Assembly (NCBI RefSeq): GCF_920984735.1
Contig: NZ_CAKLBU010000009.1
Coordinates: 62,001 to 126,000 of the forward strand
Direction of reading: 5' to 3'
Source: Pedobacter sp. Leaf250
Lineage (GTDB): Bacteria; Bacteroidota; Bacteroidia; Sphingobacteriales; Sphingobacteriaceae
DNA: 64,000 nt
The first letter of the stretch is position 1. Every line of letters starts with the position of its first letter. The translations under genes were made by a program, and so were the position numbers. Below are positions 8,211 to 17,774 of this stretch, piece by piece. The notes beneath the pieces were generated by a model, which had not been told where the DNA came from, did not search any database, and saw nothing but the letters and a program-made list of their open reading frames with translations.

Positions 8211-8888
8211 CTAATTAAAATTATTGTTTTCCTCTACATATTTTATTCCAGTAGATTTAAAGAACGTTTTTAGAATATCATATTTTTGGTGGCAAAATAC
8301 ATTTAATTTGATTTTTTCGGAGCTTACTTTTCGCCTTCTGCATTCAAAACAAAACTCAATGTATTCGGGCACATTTCCTTTCTTATCAAAGAATAAAATC
8401 GCATTCCTTGGTTCATAACAATTAGCGCCCATCTCAAAATTTTTGAGGCCATGATAACTTTTATTAGATTTAACTCCAATGTTATATAGAATATTGGTCA
8501 ACTTTTCGATCTCTTTTTTTGACAATACTTTAGTTTCAAGCGCTTTGATTTTATAAAATCTCTTATTCTTAACAGGGAAATAACCAATAGAATCTTTCAG
8601 ATAATTCTGCGGACTTAAAGCCGGACTTCCATTCACATCAACTAAATCATCTGGGATTATTTCTTGTGGTTCGAAAGAAACCAACACAACTTTTTTATAC
8701 TTGCTAAATGGAAAAATTTTTAACCTGTCACTCACTGAATATGTGTTTCTTAACATGCAATCCCACCTTTTTTCAAGAACATCGCCTTCTTCTTCAGTTG
8801 GTGGATATATTTTTGCCTTATTTTTCGTTTGTGCTATAGTAATGGTGCCGCATATAGAAAGGATGATGCTTAATATGAGTATTTTCAT
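8211..8888 (-). CDS. Exported protein of unknown function
   Basis: A 225-residue protein with a signal peptide (about 1-19, ending TIAQ). I do not recognise a family. It carries several cysteines (for example in RWDCML, ANCYEPRNAILFF and FCFECRRRK), which suggests disulfides or a metal site in the periplasm. The motif CYEPRNAILF followed by a predicted strand and C-x-E-C recalls small Bacteroidota secreted proteins that sense or bind ligands, but this is only an impression. It lies upstream of and close to the TfoX-like gene on the same strand (stop and start 3 nt apart). Confidence 0.7.
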   Translation of the reverse strand: MKILILSIILSICGTITIAQTKNKAKIYPPTEEEGDVLEKRWDCMLRNTYSVSDRLKIFPFSKYKKVVLVSFEPQEIIPDDLVDVNGSPALSPQNYLKDSIGYFPVKNKRFYKIKALETKVLSKKEIEKLTNILYNIGVKSNKSYHGLKNFEMGANCYEPRNAILFFDKKGNVPEYIEFCFECRRRKVSSEKIKLNVFCHQKYDILKTFFKSTGIKYVEENNNFN

Positions 8889-8953
8889 TGCTAGTTGTTT
8901 AAAACTAATTTAAAGCTTTAATATCCAATTCACAAAGTTTAGCCTTTATTCTT

Positions 8954-8961
8954 TAAATTTG
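8954..8961 (+). promoter_or_regulatory. TAnnTTTG promoter box just before rnhB
   Basis: TAAATTTG ends only 4 nt before the rnhB ATG. Because the box is centred near -7, transcription should begin at or next to the A of the ATG, giving a leaderless or near-leaderless mRNA. Confidence 0.6.
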
Positions 8962-8965
8962 CATT

Positions 8966-9574
8966 ATGTTATTGAACTGTTACCAAGAGGAATTTTTAGA
9001 GGCGGGTTGCGACGAAGCAGGGAGAGGTTGTTTAGCTGGGCCGGTTTTCGCCGCTGCCGTAATTTTGCCTAAAGGTTTTGTTTTGGAAGGATTGAATGAT
9101 TCAAAACAACTTACATATGCTCAAAGAGATTTGCTTCGTCCGATTATTGAGAAGGAAGCACTGGCTTGGGCAGTTGCCTCCTGCGATCATGAAGAAATCG
9201 ATCAGATAAATATTCTTAATGCATCTTTTTTGGCCATGCATAGGGCGATAGAAAAATTACAATGTCAACCGCAATATTTGGTTATAGATGGTAATCGTTT
9301 TAAAACTTATCCTCAAATTCCGCACAGTTGCATTATAAAAGGCGATGGGAAATATCTGAATATTGCAGCAGCTTCCATTTTGGCTAAAACACATCGTGAT
9401 GAATATATGGCAAATCTGCATAATGATTTTCCGCATTACAATTGGCAGCAAAACAAAGGTTATCCAACCATTGCGCACCGTAAAGCGGTTATCGAAATTG
9501 GCTTATCTCCATTTCATCGTAAAACTTTTAATGTGAGCGATCCTCAGCTCGACTTGTTTTCAAAAGCAGTCTAA
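8966..9574 (+). CDS. rnhB: Ribonuclease HII
   Basis: RNase HII nicks RNA:DNA hybrids, including single ribonucleotides built into DNA, and starts ribonucleotide excision repair. The 202-residue protein has the DEAGRG motif at residues 16-21 (catalytic D16, E17), the third acid in YLVIDGNRF near 108, and [21 protein letters not shown] with the fourth acidic residue near 126. Length and order are typical. The ATG is fixed by the promoter box four bases upstream. The gene is followed 21 nt later by a GT4 glycosyltransferase on the same strand, probably co-transcribed but functionally unrelated. Confidence 0.95.
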   Translation: MLLNCYQEEFLEAGCDEAGRGCLAGPVFAAAVILPKGFVLEGLNDSKQLTYAQRDLLRPIIEKEALAWAVASCDHEEIDQINILNASFLAMHRAIEKLQCQPQYLVIDGNRFKTYPQIPHSCIIKGDGKYLNIAAASILAKTHRDEYMANLHNDFPHYNWQQNKGYPTIAHRKAVIEIGLSPFHRKTFNVSDPQLDLFSKAV

Positions 9575-9595
9575 TTTTCGTATTTTCACAACATT

Positions 9596-10798
9596 GTGAA
9601 AATTCTATTAATAACTAAACGGATTCCCTTTCCGCCAAATAGTGGTTATCCAATTGTGGTTTATAATACCATGAAAGGTTTGCTACAACTTGGTGCAGAT
9701 CTCACTTTTTTTAGTTTGAACCCTACAAAAGGCAGTATTGATATTGAAGATCTAAATGATCCAATTTTTGATCAGATTAAATTGCATACCGCCGATTTGG
9801 ATACAGAAGTAAATGTATGGTCTGCTTTTTTTAATATTTTCACCAATCAATCTTACAATGTATCCAGGTATTTTAGTGAAGATGCAGCACGTCAGCTTGA
9901 AAATATTCTTCGGGAAAATGTATTTGATGTGATTCAGTTTGAGGGATTATTTGTTGTTCCCTATTTAGATGTTGTAAAAGCGAATAGCAATGCCAAGCTC
10001 ATTTACCGGGCGCACAACATCGAGTTTACCCTGTGGGAACGGCTCTCTCACTCAGAAAGTTTTCTGGTTCGCAGAAAATACCTTGCCTTTTTGGCTCAAC
10101 GTTTAAAAGCTTACGAAACAGATCAGATTAATCGTTTTCATCAAATATTTGCCATTAGCGAGCCCGATAGACAAAGTATTATTCGCTTTGGCTGCGAAGT
10201 TCCGATGTCGGTTTTTCCTGTAGCAATTGATTTGGAAAAGTATAAGATCGATAAATCGAAAACGAGTTTTCCCACGCTATTTCATTTAGGCGCAATGGAT
10301 TGGCGTCCAAATCAGGAAGGTTTGGAATGGTTTCTGGATGATATTTGGCCAGATATTGAAAAGCTTAATAAAGACCTTCGATTTTATATTGCAGGAAAAA
10401 ACATGCAGAAGCATTTTTTTGAATACGATTCTGATAATCTTATTGTAGAGGGCGAAGTATTTGATGCCATTGAATTCATGAATTCGAAAGCGATTATGAT
10501 TGTACCGCTTATTTCTGGCACCGGAATGCGTGTAAAAATAATCGAAGGTATGGCAATGAAAAAATGTATCATTGCTACCACTACCGCCGCAGAAGGCATT
10601 AATTGTAGGCACGGACATGATATTTTAATTGCTGATTCTGCCGATGAGTTTTACCGCTACATTTTGCAATGCATCATCAACCCGAAACGTTGGATGGAAA
10701 TAGGAGAGAATGCAAGAAAAACGGTAGAAAATGATCACGGAATCAAGCTCATCGCTGGCAAAATGCTAGAGATTTACAAGGGTTTAATCAGTGCCTAG
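9596..10798 (+). CDS. Glycosyltransferase family 4
   Basis: A 400-residue GT-B enzyme. The N-terminal acceptor domain begins ILLITKRIPFPPNSGYPI, the usual opening of family 4 with the glycine-rich loop. The C-terminal domain carries LFHLGAMDWRPNQEGLEWF, then the nucleotide-binding stretch VPLISGTGMRVKIIEGMAM near 300-320, including the conserved glutamate. No membrane segment is seen, so it acts in the cytoplasm on a lipid- or saccharide-linked acceptor at the membrane face. The start is GTG at 9596, 21 nt after rnhB. Donor and acceptor cannot be inferred. Confidence 0.88.
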   Translation: MKILLITKRIPFPPNSGYPIVVYNTMKGLLQLGADLTFFSLNPTKGSIDIEDLNDPIFDQIKLHTADLDTEVNVWSAFFNIFTNQSYNVSRYFSEDAARQLENILRENVFDVIQFEGLFVVPYLDVVKANSNAKLIYRAHNIEFTLWERLSHSESFLVRRKYLAFLAQRLKAYETDQINRFHQIFAISEPDRQSIIRFGCEVPMSVFPVAIDLEKYKIDKSKTSFPTLFHLGAMDWRPNQEGLEWFLDDIWPDIEKLNKDLRFYIAGKNMQKHFFEYDSDNLIVEGEVFDAIEFMNSKAIMIVPLISGTGMRVKIIEGMAMKKCIIATTTAAEGINCRHGHDILIADSADEFYRYILQCIINPKRWMEIGENARKTVENDHGIKLIAGKMLEIYKGLISA

Positions 10799-10859
10799 TT
10801 CTCACAGAGAATGCAAATACCTTTCTAAAATTTACCTTAAAACATTATCTTTTTCTTAC

Positions 10860-10867
10860 TACTTTTG
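10860..10867 (+). promoter_or_regulatory. TAnnTTTG promoter box for gcvT
   Basis: TACTTTTG, 18 nt before the gcvT ATG. No glycine-riboswitch-like structure fits in the short leader. Confidence 0.6.
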
Positions 10868-10885
10868 CGCAACTAAATATTAAGC

Positions 10886-11965
10886 ATGAAAAATACCGCT
10901 TTAACAGAAAAACACATCGCTTTAGGCGCTAAAATGGTTCCATTTGCAGGTTACAATATGCCTGTTACTTACGAAGGCATAAATGCAGAACATGCAACCG
11001 TACGCAATAGTGTTGGTGTTTTTGATGTGAGCCACATGGGTGAATTTATTTTAAAGGGCGAAAATGCTTTAGATTTAATTCAGCGTGTAACCAGTAACGA
11101 TGCTTCGAAATTATACGATGGCAAGGTTCAATATTCATGCTTGCCAAACAAGGATGGCGGTATTGTAGATGATCTTTTGGTTTATCGTATTGATGAAAAA
11201 AGCTATATGCTAGTTGTTAATGCATCGAACATTGAGAAGGATTGGAACTGGATTCAGCAGTTTAACGATAGGGATGTAGAAATGCATAATATTTCTGATA
11301 AAACTTCTCTATTGGCCATTCAGGGACCAAAAGCTGCAGATGCTTTACAAAGTTTAACTGATGTTGATTTAGCATCGATGGAGTATTATACCTTCGTTAA
11401 AGCAACATTTGCTGGTGTAGATAACGTGGTTATTTCTGCTACGGGTTATACTGGTGCTGGTGGTTTTGAAATTTATTTCGAAAATCAATATGCTGATCAA
11501 ATTTGGAATGCAATTTTTGAAGCTGGGGTAGCACAAAATATTAAACCGATTGGTTTAGGTGCTCGCGATACTTTACGTTTAGAAATGGGTTTTTGCCTTT
11601 ACGGTAACGATATTGACGATACTACTTCGCCAATTGAAGCTGGCTTAGGCTGGATTACCAAATTCTCCAAACCATTTACAAATTCTGAAAACCTATTGGC
11701 CCAGAAAGACGCAGGTATCCAAAAGAAACTGGTTGGTTTTGAAATGATTGATAGAGGAATTCCTCGTCATGACTACGAAATTGCTGATGCTGAAGGAAAT
11801 ATTATTGGTAAAGTAACCTCAGGAACACAAGCACCATCATTGCAGAAAGCAATTGGTATGGGTTACGTAGCCAAAGATTTTTCGAAAGAGGGAACTGAAG
11901 TTTTCATTCTGATTCGCAATACTCCTATTAAGGCTAAAGTAGTTAAATTTCCATTTTATAAATAG
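10886..11965 (+). CDS. gcvT: Glycine cleavage system aminomethyltransferase (T protein)
   Basis: GcvT moves the methylene group from the aminomethyl-lipoyl arm of H protein to tetrahydrofolate and releases ammonia. The 359-residue protein has normal length. Diagnostic stretches are [10 protein letters not shown] (about 46-55), the folate-binding [12 protein letters not shown], and [17 protein letters not shown] with the conserved arginine and glutamate, followed by the C-terminal barrel with [19 protein letters not shown]. It is transcribed from the box at 10860. gcvH and gcvP are not in the window. comB follows 70 nt downstream after a palindromic stretch. Confidence 0.96.
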   Translation: MKNTALTEKHIALGAKMVPFAGYNMPVTYEGINAEHATVRNSVGVFDVSHMGEFILKGENALDLIQRVTSNDASKLYDGKVQYSCLPNKDGGIVDDLLVYRIDEKSYMLVVNASNIEKDWNWIQQFNDRDVEMHNISDKTSLLAIQGPKAADALQSLTDVDLASMEYYTFVKATFAGVDNVVISATGYTGAGGFEIYFENQYADQIWNAIFEAGVAQNIKPIGLGARDTLRLEMGFCLYGNDIDDTTSPIEAGLGWITKFSKPFTNSENLLAQKDAGIQKKLVGFEMIDRGIPRHDYEIADAEGNIIGKVTSGTQAPSLQKAIGMGYVAKDFSKEGTEVFILIRNTPIKAKVVKFPFYK

Positions 11966-11974
11966 ATAAGTAGT

Positions 11975-12030
11975 AAGTTATAGGTTGTACGTTTTAAGAC
12001 TTATAACCTATAACTTAAAACGTATAACTT
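11975..12030. repeat. Interleaved inverted arms between gcvT and comB
   Basis: Two arm pairs occur in non-nested order: aagttataggtt (11975) with aacctataactt (12005), and acgttttaag (11989) with cttaaaacgt (12014). Pairing one set excludes or knots the other. It ends 6 nt before the comB start. Confidence 0.6.
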
Positions 12031-12035
12031 TCAAG

Positions 12036-12752
12036 ATGCCAAAAAAAATAGAAGTTTGTTTAACCCCTGCTTTAATCGATTTGTATGATATCGAACAAAG
12101 TATTGTTGTGGTTATTGATATTTTAAGAGCCACTTCATCCATTACTTATGGCATTGAAAATGGCGCCGAAGCCATTATACCCGTTGCTAACGTAGAAGAT
12201 TGTTTAAATTATAGTGATAAAGGATATTTATTAGCTGCAGAACGTAACGGAGAAGTGGTTGCAGGCTACGACTTTGGAAATTCTCCATTTTCTTACACCA
12301 AAGAAAAAGTTGCTGGTAAAACAATCGTATTAACCACAACAAACGGAACTAAAGCGCTACATTTAGCCAATAGAAGGGCTTATCAGGTAGTTATTGGGTC
12401 ATTCTTAAATCTCGATTCATTGTGCGAGTATCTGGCAAGTCAGGATAAAAATGTGCTCTTACTTTGTGCAGGCTGGAAAGATCAATTTAACTTAGAAGAT
12501 ACTTTATTTGCCGGAGCAATTGTAAATAAGTTGCGTAAAAACTTCGAGCATTTTGATGATTCTAGCGTTGCTGCAGAAGATTTATATGCTATAGCAAAAG
12601 ATGATTTAAGAAAATATCTACACAAATCATCACACAGCCACCGTTTACAACAGTTAAATATTGAAGATGATGTGGTGTTTTGTTTGCAGTTGAATACCTG
12701 CACAGCTATTCCGGTTTTAGATGGAGAACGGTTGGTTAAACTTCAAGCTTAA
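12036..12752 (+). CDS. comB: 2-phosphosulfolactate phosphatase family protein (ComB)
   Basis: A 238-residue ComB-family hydrolase. In methanogens ComB removes phosphate from 2-phospho-3-sulfolactate in coenzyme M synthesis; in bacteria without coenzyme M the true substrate is unsettled and may be sulfolactate-related. Family motifs: VIDILRATSSITYGIENGA (acidic and arginine residues of the magnesium site), LAAERNGEVVAGYDFGNSP, and TTTNGTKAL near 100. I chose the ATG at 12036 (MPKKIEVCLTP) because the 17 codons before it lie in the palindromic leader. A genome-context link to gcvT is not obvious. Confidence 0.88.
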   Translation: MPKKIEVCLTPALIDLYDIEQSIVVVIDILRATSSITYGIENGAEAIIPVANVEDCLNYSDKGYLLAAERNGEVVAGYDFGNSPFSYTKEKVAGKTIVLTTTNGTKALHLANRRAYQVVIGSFLNLDSLCEYLASQDKNVLLLCAGWKDQFNLEDTLFAGAIVNKLRKNFEHFDDSSVAAEDLYAIAKDDLRKYLHKSSHSHRLQQLNIEDDVVFCLQLNTCTAIPVLDGERLVKLQA

Positions 12753-12823
12753 ACTCCAAACCACCTTAAGGGACTAATAAACCTTTACGGATATAGAAAT
12801 AATAAAAAAAATTTGAACCAGCC

Positions 12824-13627
12824 TTACCTTTTTATAGGCAAAGTCCCTTTTAAGGGGTTGGACGTTATAAGCTCTCTAATTGCTGGTGTATTTTTAATCG
12901 TAATTAAGGCTTCTTCATGGGCCAGCCAATAAATATCTTCGGCCCGTTTCATATCAAAAGTACTAATTGCGCCTAAGCCTTTTGGCTCAATCATCACATT
13001 GCAAAACTTAGCTTTACGTTCCATATCATGGTTAATGGACATAACGCCTGCCCGCCCCATTAAATTGGTGATGCCAGTAATCTTATCTACAGGTTTTAAA
13101 TGGTTACAAGAAGAGCCAATAATAAAATCGCATTCATCCATTAAAGGTTCTACCGGGAAGTTGTTCAAAATTCCACCATCCACATACATCTGGCCATCAA
13201 TCATAATCGGTTTAAAAATGCCGGGAATACAACTAGATGCATGTATAGCACGTATGAGCGGTCCTTTCGTAAAGTACACCAATCTACCTTCACTAAAATT
13301 TACTGCAGCAATGGTTAAAGGAATCTTCAGTTTTTCAATCGAATCTTCAGGAAAATATTCTTTCAATATTTGGGAAGTATTTTCAATGTTGATCAATCCT
13401 AATGAGCCAACAGCCGGACGAACAAAACGCCATAATTTGGTTTTTAAAAAAATACTTAATCCTTCCTCAGGATCAATACCAGCTGCAAAAAATGCGCCTG
13501 CAATTGCTCCAGCGCTGGTTCCACTGATGTGACTAAAGGTAATGCCTAAATTGCTGAATGCCTTGAGTACACCCAGGTGTGCTATTCCCCTAATTCCTCC
13601 GCCTGATAATACAATGCCAACTTTCAT
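12824..13627 (-). CDS. Patatin-like phospholipase (RssA/YjjU type)
   Basis: A 267-residue patatin-fold lipid acyl hydrolase. The oxyanion hole GGGIRG is at residues 9-14, the nucleophile S38 is in GTSAG, and the catalytic aspartate D150 is in VDGGILNNFP, giving the full Ser-Asp dyad. There is no signal peptide, so it acts in the cytoplasm or at the inner membrane on phospholipids or lysophospholipids. Size matches the short bacterial RssA-like group rather than the outer-membrane PlpD autotransporters. Minus strand, 67 nt downstream of gldB and possibly co-transcribed with it. Confidence 0.93.
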   Translation of the reverse strand: MKVGIVLSGGGIRGIAHLGVLKAFSNLGITFSHISGTSAGAIAGAFFAAGIDPEEGLSIFLKTKLWRFVRPAVGSLGLINIENTSQILKEYFPEDSIEKLKIPLTIAAVNFSEGRLVYFTKGPLIRAIHASSCIPGIFKPIMIDGQMYVDGGILNNFPVEPLMDECDFIIGSSCNHLKPVDKITGITNLMGRAGVMSINHDMERKAKFCNVMIEPKGLGAISTFDMKRAEDIYWLAHEEALITIKNTPAIRELITSNPLKGTLPIKR

Positions 13628-13694
13628 CTACAAAATGGTTAATAGTTTAAACTGATAATCTGTAAAATTGTTTACGGTAAACTAATTTGCCGAC

Positions 13695-14729
13695 TTATTT
13701 TTGCTTTGGTTTGTATTTAGATTGATTGAGAATTTTTTGGGCATCGTTATCGGCCATTAATTGTTGAAGCGTTACTTTTGGATGCTCGGCCATGTATTTT
13801 TTTACAATCTGCCATCCCACCCAAACACCTAGTTTAGGTGCCGATTCCCGATTTTCTCCTAACCCAGGTGTAAATGGTCCTTCAGAAAGGAAGACCTGAA
13901 TTTTTTGATAATCTGTTTCGTACAGAAAATTGTTTTCTAAAAAGTATGCCCAAATATCACCTTCAAAATTTTGTGTCCATTGCAGCTGTTCAGAAGTATA
14001 ACCAATTTTAGTAGAGTCAGCTATGTTTTCAGGCAAAACCTGATCAAGAAAATAAAGAATTTTACCCTGAAAAATCATTTTTGATAACAACGTTCTATTT
14101 TCATCTGGTTCTGCAAATAATTCCTCATGTGCATAGGTTTCCGCTACGCGGGGAACAATATATTCAGGTGCAAATCTTCTTGATAAATATAAGGGAACAC
14201 TTTGCACTATGGCACCGTAAAACTTGCTGTCTTTCCCTAAAAACATATCTAAACCTATTCCTAAATAATTATCGCCAACCGGCATCTGGTAAGCAAAGCC
14301 AGAAACAAAGGCGATTATTTTTGGAACTTTTGCTTTTGGATAGTAATGTTTAATGTATTTAAAAGTTTCTGTCAGGCCTTCCTCTTGCACTTTCATATTT
14401 GGATAAACGCTATCAACCTCCTTTGTTAAATCTTTATAAGCCTGATCGGCAAATAAGGTGCTTAGTATTTGATCATCAGAATAGGATGGAGAGCCAATCA
14501 TTTTATGAAGGTAATCCTCATAAAAAAAGCCGTATTTATTCAGTAATTGTTTATTGGTTTCTGTTGGATTTTTATCTCTTGCAGCAAAGAACTCTTTATC
14601 AAAGCGTTCGATCTTTACATCAAGCTTGATGTTGCTTACATCGGGGCGGTTATTTTGTTTACAGGAAAAAAATGCGACGGCAAAAAGAAAAATTAGATAG
14701 ATTTGCCTGTGTTTTACGTTATACATCAT
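13695..14729 (-). CDS. gldB: Gliding motility lipoprotein GldB
   Basis: GldB is an essential lipoprotein of flavobacterial gliding motility and is also present in non-gliding Bacteroidota. The protein has 344 residues. The signal peptide carries the lipobox FFSC near residue 23, followed by KQNNRPDV. Family stretches: IERFDKEFFA, LNKYGFFYEDYL, FVSGFAYQMPVGDNYLGIG, and the C-terminal SAPKLGVWVGWQIVKKYM. The frame opens with TTG at 14738, but that TTG is part of a TATATTTG promoter box, so I place the start at the ATG at 14729 (or 14726). Synteny with nadE is the same as in Flavobacterium, but no gldC lies next to it. Confidence 0.92.
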   Translation of the reverse strand: MMYNVKHRQIYLIFLFAVAFFSCKQNNRPDVSNIKLDVKIERFDKEFFAARDKNPTETNKQLLNKYGFFYEDYLHKMIGSPSYSDDQILSTLFADQAYKDLTKEVDSVYPNMKVQEEGLTETFKYIKHYYPKAKVPKIIAFVSGFAYQMPVGDNYLGIGLDMFLGKDSKFYGAIVQSVPLYLSRRFAPEYIVPRVAETYAHEELFAEPDENRTLLSKMIFQGKILYFLDQVLPENIADSTKIGYTSEQLQWTQNFEGDIWAYFLENNFLYETDYQKIQVFLSEGPFTPGLGENRESAPKLGVWVGWQIVKKYMAEHPKVTLQQLMADNDAQKILNQSKYKPKQK

Positions 14730-14735
14730 GTACAA

Positions 14736-14743
14736 CAAATATA
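14736..14743 (-). promoter_or_regulatory. TAnnTTTG promoter box for gldB
   Basis: On the minus strand TATATTTG ends 6 nt before the first gldB ATG, so the leader is only a few bases long. Confidence 0.6.
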
Positions 14744-14755
14744 ATCACATAAAGC

Positions 14756-15421
14756 ATGAAAAAAATATCGACTATTTTAATTTTATCTTTTTTAAGTTTC
14801 GGTGTTTGGGCGCAAAATTTTCCGGCAATTAATTACGGTTTTCGCTTAGGTTTAACGGCAACACCAACTTTTGGGTGGATAAAACCAGAACAAGGGAAAA
14901 CCAACAGCATAGCTTCGGGTTTTTCTTATGGATTAATTGGCGACTTTAATTTTGCACCCAATTATAGCTTTTCTACAGGCCTAACCATAACTTCTATAAA
15001 TGGAAAAAGTACTGAGGCCAATGTAGCACCATACCATAGTGGTTCGATACCGATAGCTTACGATTTAAAATATAAATTACAATACATAGAAGTTCCGTTA
15101 ACAGTAAAGCTCAAAACGCTCAAAGCCGATGGAAAGCGTTGGTATGGACAATTTGGTTTATCGAATGGATTTAACATCAGTGCCAAACAAGATGCAAAAA
15201 ACGGATCTTCAACGCTTGGTGATAACCTTAAAATAACTGATTACACGAAATTCTATCGTGCAGGGTTGATTATTGGAGGTGGAGGAGAATTTGACATTTC
15301 TGGCAACGCCAGTATTTTGGCCGGCTTAACTTACAATAACGGCTTTACAAATATTACAACAGACAAAAGTCGTGATGTAAGAAACCACTATTTAGCACTT
15401 AATTTTGGAGTGTTTTTTTAA
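14756..15421 (+). CDS. PorT-family outer-membrane beta-barrel protein
   Basis: A 221-residue protein with a signal peptide (about 1-19, ending VWAQ) followed by alternating amphipathic strands, ending in NHYLALNFGVFF with the C-terminal aromatic residue of outer-membrane barrels. YIEVPLTVKLKT near 113-124 is the hallmark of the PF13568 (outer-membrane beta-barrel, PorT-like) family. Position next to gldB raises the possibility of a role in gliding or type IX secretion, as for PorT/SprT, but the family is large and most members are unrelated to secretion. It diverges from gldB and precedes nadE by 30 nt. Confidence 0.82.
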   Translation: MKKISTILILSFLSFGVWAQNFPAINYGFRLGLTATPTFGWIKPEQGKTNSIASGFSYGLIGDFNFAPNYSFSTGLTITSINGKSTEANVAPYHSGSIPIAYDLKYKLQYIEVPLTVKLKTLKADGKRWYGQFGLSNGFNISAKQDAKNGSSTLGDNLKITDYTKFYRAGLIIGGGGEFDISGNASILAGLTYNNGFTNITTDKSRDVRNHYLALNFGVFF

Positions 15422-15451
15422 TTTTGAAGCTTTTAACTTTCTATTCGAAAA

Positions 15452-17092
15452 ATGAAAATAGCGCTTGCACAACTCAATTATCACATTGGCAACTTTGAGG
15501 CGAATACAAAAAAAATAATCGATCATATTCAGTTGGCAAAAGACAAAAATGCCGATTTGGTTGTGTTTGCCGAGCTCGCAGTTTGTGGCTATCCACCAAG
15601 AGATTATTTGGAGTTTGATGAATTTATATCGCTTTGCGAAGCTGCGGCACATGAAATTGCCAAGCACTGTATTGATATTGCCTGTATTATTGGTTTGCCT
15701 ATAAAAAATGATATTCTTCAAGGAAAGGATTTATTTAATGCAGCATATTTTATTGAAGGAGGCCAGGTAAAAGCAATAGTGAAAAAGGCTTTGCTACCTA
15801 CTTATGATGTTTTTGATGAGTACCGTTACTTTGAACCAGCAACAAGTTTTAATTGTATCGATTTTAAAGGAAAAAGGATTGCATTAACCATTTGTGAAGA
15901 TCTTTGGAACATTAACGATAATCCATTGTATGTTTCCAATCCGATGGATGAATTGATTAAGGAGCAACCTGATGTAATGATCAATATTGCGGCTTCGCCT
16001 TTTTCTTATACCCATGATGATGAGCGCATTCAGGTTTTGGCTGATAATGCAAAGAAATACAATTTACCTGTTTTTTATGTAAACCAGGTGGGTGCGCAAA
16101 CAGAAATCATCTTTGATGGTGGCTCATTGGTTTTTGATGCTGATGGTACTATGAAAGCTGAAATGAAATATTTCGAGGAAGATTTGCAAGTATTTGATTT
16201 GGCTGAGGTGGAGAATGTGCGTAACAAATATCCACAGCCAGAACGATTAACAGATATTGAGCAAATACACGATGCTTTAATATTAGGAATTAAGGATTAT
16301 TTCATCAAATCAGGCTTTAAAAAAGCTGTTTTGGGCTTATCGGGAGGTATTGATTCGGCAGTAGTTTGTGCATTGGCTTGTAGCGCTTTGGGAGCCGAAA
16401 ATGTGATGGCGGTTTTAATGCCGTCAAAATTTTCTTCAGATCACTCTGTGCAGGATGCAATGGATCTTGTAAATAATATTGGATGCATGCATGAAATCAT
16501 CCCAATAAAAGAAGTTGCCGAAGCTTTCGACAATATTTTGGCGCCTGCTTTTAAAGGTTTGCCTTTCAATTTAGCAGAAGAAAACATTCAGGCCCGTATT
16601 CGTGGTATCATCAATATGGCAATGAGCAACAAGTTTGGCTATATTCTTCTTAATACATCAAACAAAAGTGAATGCGCTGTGGGTTATGGTACTTTATATG
16701 GCGATATGTGTGGTGCGATAGGAGTAATTGGCGATGTTTACAAAACCCAGGTTTTCGAATTGGCTAAATACATCAATAAAGAAAAAGAAATTATACCATT
16801 AAATACGATTGTTAAACCACCTTCGGCAGAATTACGGCCAGATCAGAAAGATTCTGACTCATTACCGGAATATGATGTTTTGGATAAAATCTTGTATCAG
16901 CATATCGAAAAGAAACAAGGATCGAAAGCAATCAATGCGCAGGGTTTTGATGAGGCGCTTGTAACCAGGATTTTGAAAATGGTAAATATCGCAGAATTTA
17001 AACGGTATCAAACACCACCAATCCTTCGGGTTTCTCCTAAAGCATTTGGTATGGGAAGAAGAATGCCAATTGTTGGCAAACATATGGTTTAA
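15452..17092 (+). CDS. nadE: Glutamine-dependent NAD+ synthetase
   Basis: NadE amidates deamido-NAD with ATP in the last step of NAD synthesis. The 546-residue protein is the two-domain form. The N-terminal nitrilase-like glutaminase carries the triad E41 (FAELAVCGYPPRDYLE), K112 and C148 (LTICEDLW). The C-terminal synthetase has the PP-loop LGLSGGIDSAVV at about 294-305 and NKSECAVGYGT later. Ammonia made in the first domain is channelled to the second. The order gldB-nadE is shared with flavobacteria. It ends at a bidirectional terminator facing the OsmC gene. Confidence 0.96.
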   Translation: MKIALAQLNYHIGNFEANTKKIIDHIQLAKDKNADLVVFAELAVCGYPPRDYLEFDEFISLCEAAAHEIAKHCIDIACIIGLPIKNDILQGKDLFNAAYFIEGGQVKAIVKKALLPTYDVFDEYRYFEPATSFNCIDFKGKRIALTICEDLWNINDNPLYVSNPMDELIKEQPDVMINIAASPFSYTHDDERIQVLADNAKKYNLPVFYVNQVGAQTEIIFDGGSLVFDADGTMKAEMKYFEEDLQVFDLAEVENVRNKYPQPERLTDIEQIHDALILGIKDYFIKSGFKKAVLGLSGGIDSAVVCALACSALGAENVMAVLMPSKFSSDHSVQDAMDLVNNIGCMHEIIPIKEVAEAFDNILAPAFKGLPFNLAEENIQARIRGIINMAMSNKFGYILLNTSNKSECAVGYGTLYGDMCGAIGVIGDVYKTQVFELAKYINKEKEIIPLNTIVKPPSAELRPDQKDSDSLPEYDVLDKILYQHIEKKQGSKAINAQGFDEALVTRILKMVNIAEFKRYQTPPILRVSPKAFGMGRRMPIVGKHMV

Positions 17093-17213
17093 GTAATAAA
17101 TAATGTAGCTTATTTTATTTCCTTAATCAATTATAGTTTGGGGTCAAGTTGATTGTTTTTTTGAAAACTCCAAACTATGTAAAGGCTTTCGATCTATTTT
17201 GCCAATTTTAAAT

Positions 17214-17255
17214 AAAAAAGAGTGCCTGCTTTTATAATAGCAAACACTCTTTTTT
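17214..17255. terminator. Bidirectional terminator between nadE and osmC
   Basis: The 11-bp stem aaaaaagagtg / cactctttttt, extended by weaker inner pairing, sits between convergent genes with A/T tracts on both sides. Confidence 0.85.
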
Positions 17256-17270
17256 ATTATGATATTGATT

Positions 17271-17687
17271 TTAGGCTAATGTGGCATCAACAGTGATTGT
17301 AGTGTTCAATAACTTAGATATTGGGCAGTTCTTCTCTGCATCTGCTACCAATTCATCAAATTTTTCTTGTGATAATTCAGGTACTTCTGCATTTAAAGTT
17401 AAATGTGATTCTACAATTTCACCTTTCGAGGGGTCTAAATTGATTTCGCATTTGGTTTCCAATTTTGTTGCCGTATAACCCGCTTCAGCTAAATTAGCAG
17501 AAAGTTTCATGGTGAAACAGCCTGCGTGTGCTGCAGCAATTAACTCTTCGGGGTTAGTGCCAACACCCTCGGCAAAACGCGAATTAAAGGAATATTGTGT
17601 ATCGTTTAACGTGGTACTTTGAGTGGTTAATTTACCTGCACCTTCTTTAATAGAACCTTGCCATACGGCTGTTGCATTTCTTTTCAT
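17271..17687 (-). CDS. osmC: OsmC-family peroxiredoxin
   Basis: A 138-residue OsmC protein that reduces organic hydroperoxides in the cytoplasm. The two redox cysteines are C57 in [12 protein letters not shown] and C121 in KNCPISKLL, at the usual spacing, and the N-terminal arginine region ([17 protein letters not shown]) is complete. The stretch [16 protein letters not shown] places it in the OsmC rather than the Ohr or YhfA subgroup. Minus strand, monocistronic, facing nadE across the terminator at 17214. Confidence 0.93.
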   Translation of the reverse strand: MKRNATAVWQGSIKEGAGKLTTQSTTLNDTQYSFNSRFAEGVGTNPEELIAAAHAGCFTMKLSANLAEAGYTATKLETKCEINLDPSKGEIVESHLTLNAEVPELSQEKFDELVADAEKNCPISKLLNTTITVDATLA

Positions 17688-17774
17688 GTTAAATTATTTT
17701 ATGATTGAGATTAGATTTCTAACCATAAATATAACCTAATGTTTGTTTAGCCAATGCAATTATTTCATTACCAT

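Noticed and set aside
10799..10885. Glycine riboswitch before gcvT
   Set aside because: The leader downstream of the promoter box is only about 18 nt and has no conserved aptamer motifs.
12999..13532. 177-codon plus-strand frame opposite the patatin gene
   Set aside because: It is the antisense of a well-supported enzyme gene whose catalytic motifs are intact; its sequence is a typical shadow with no domain.
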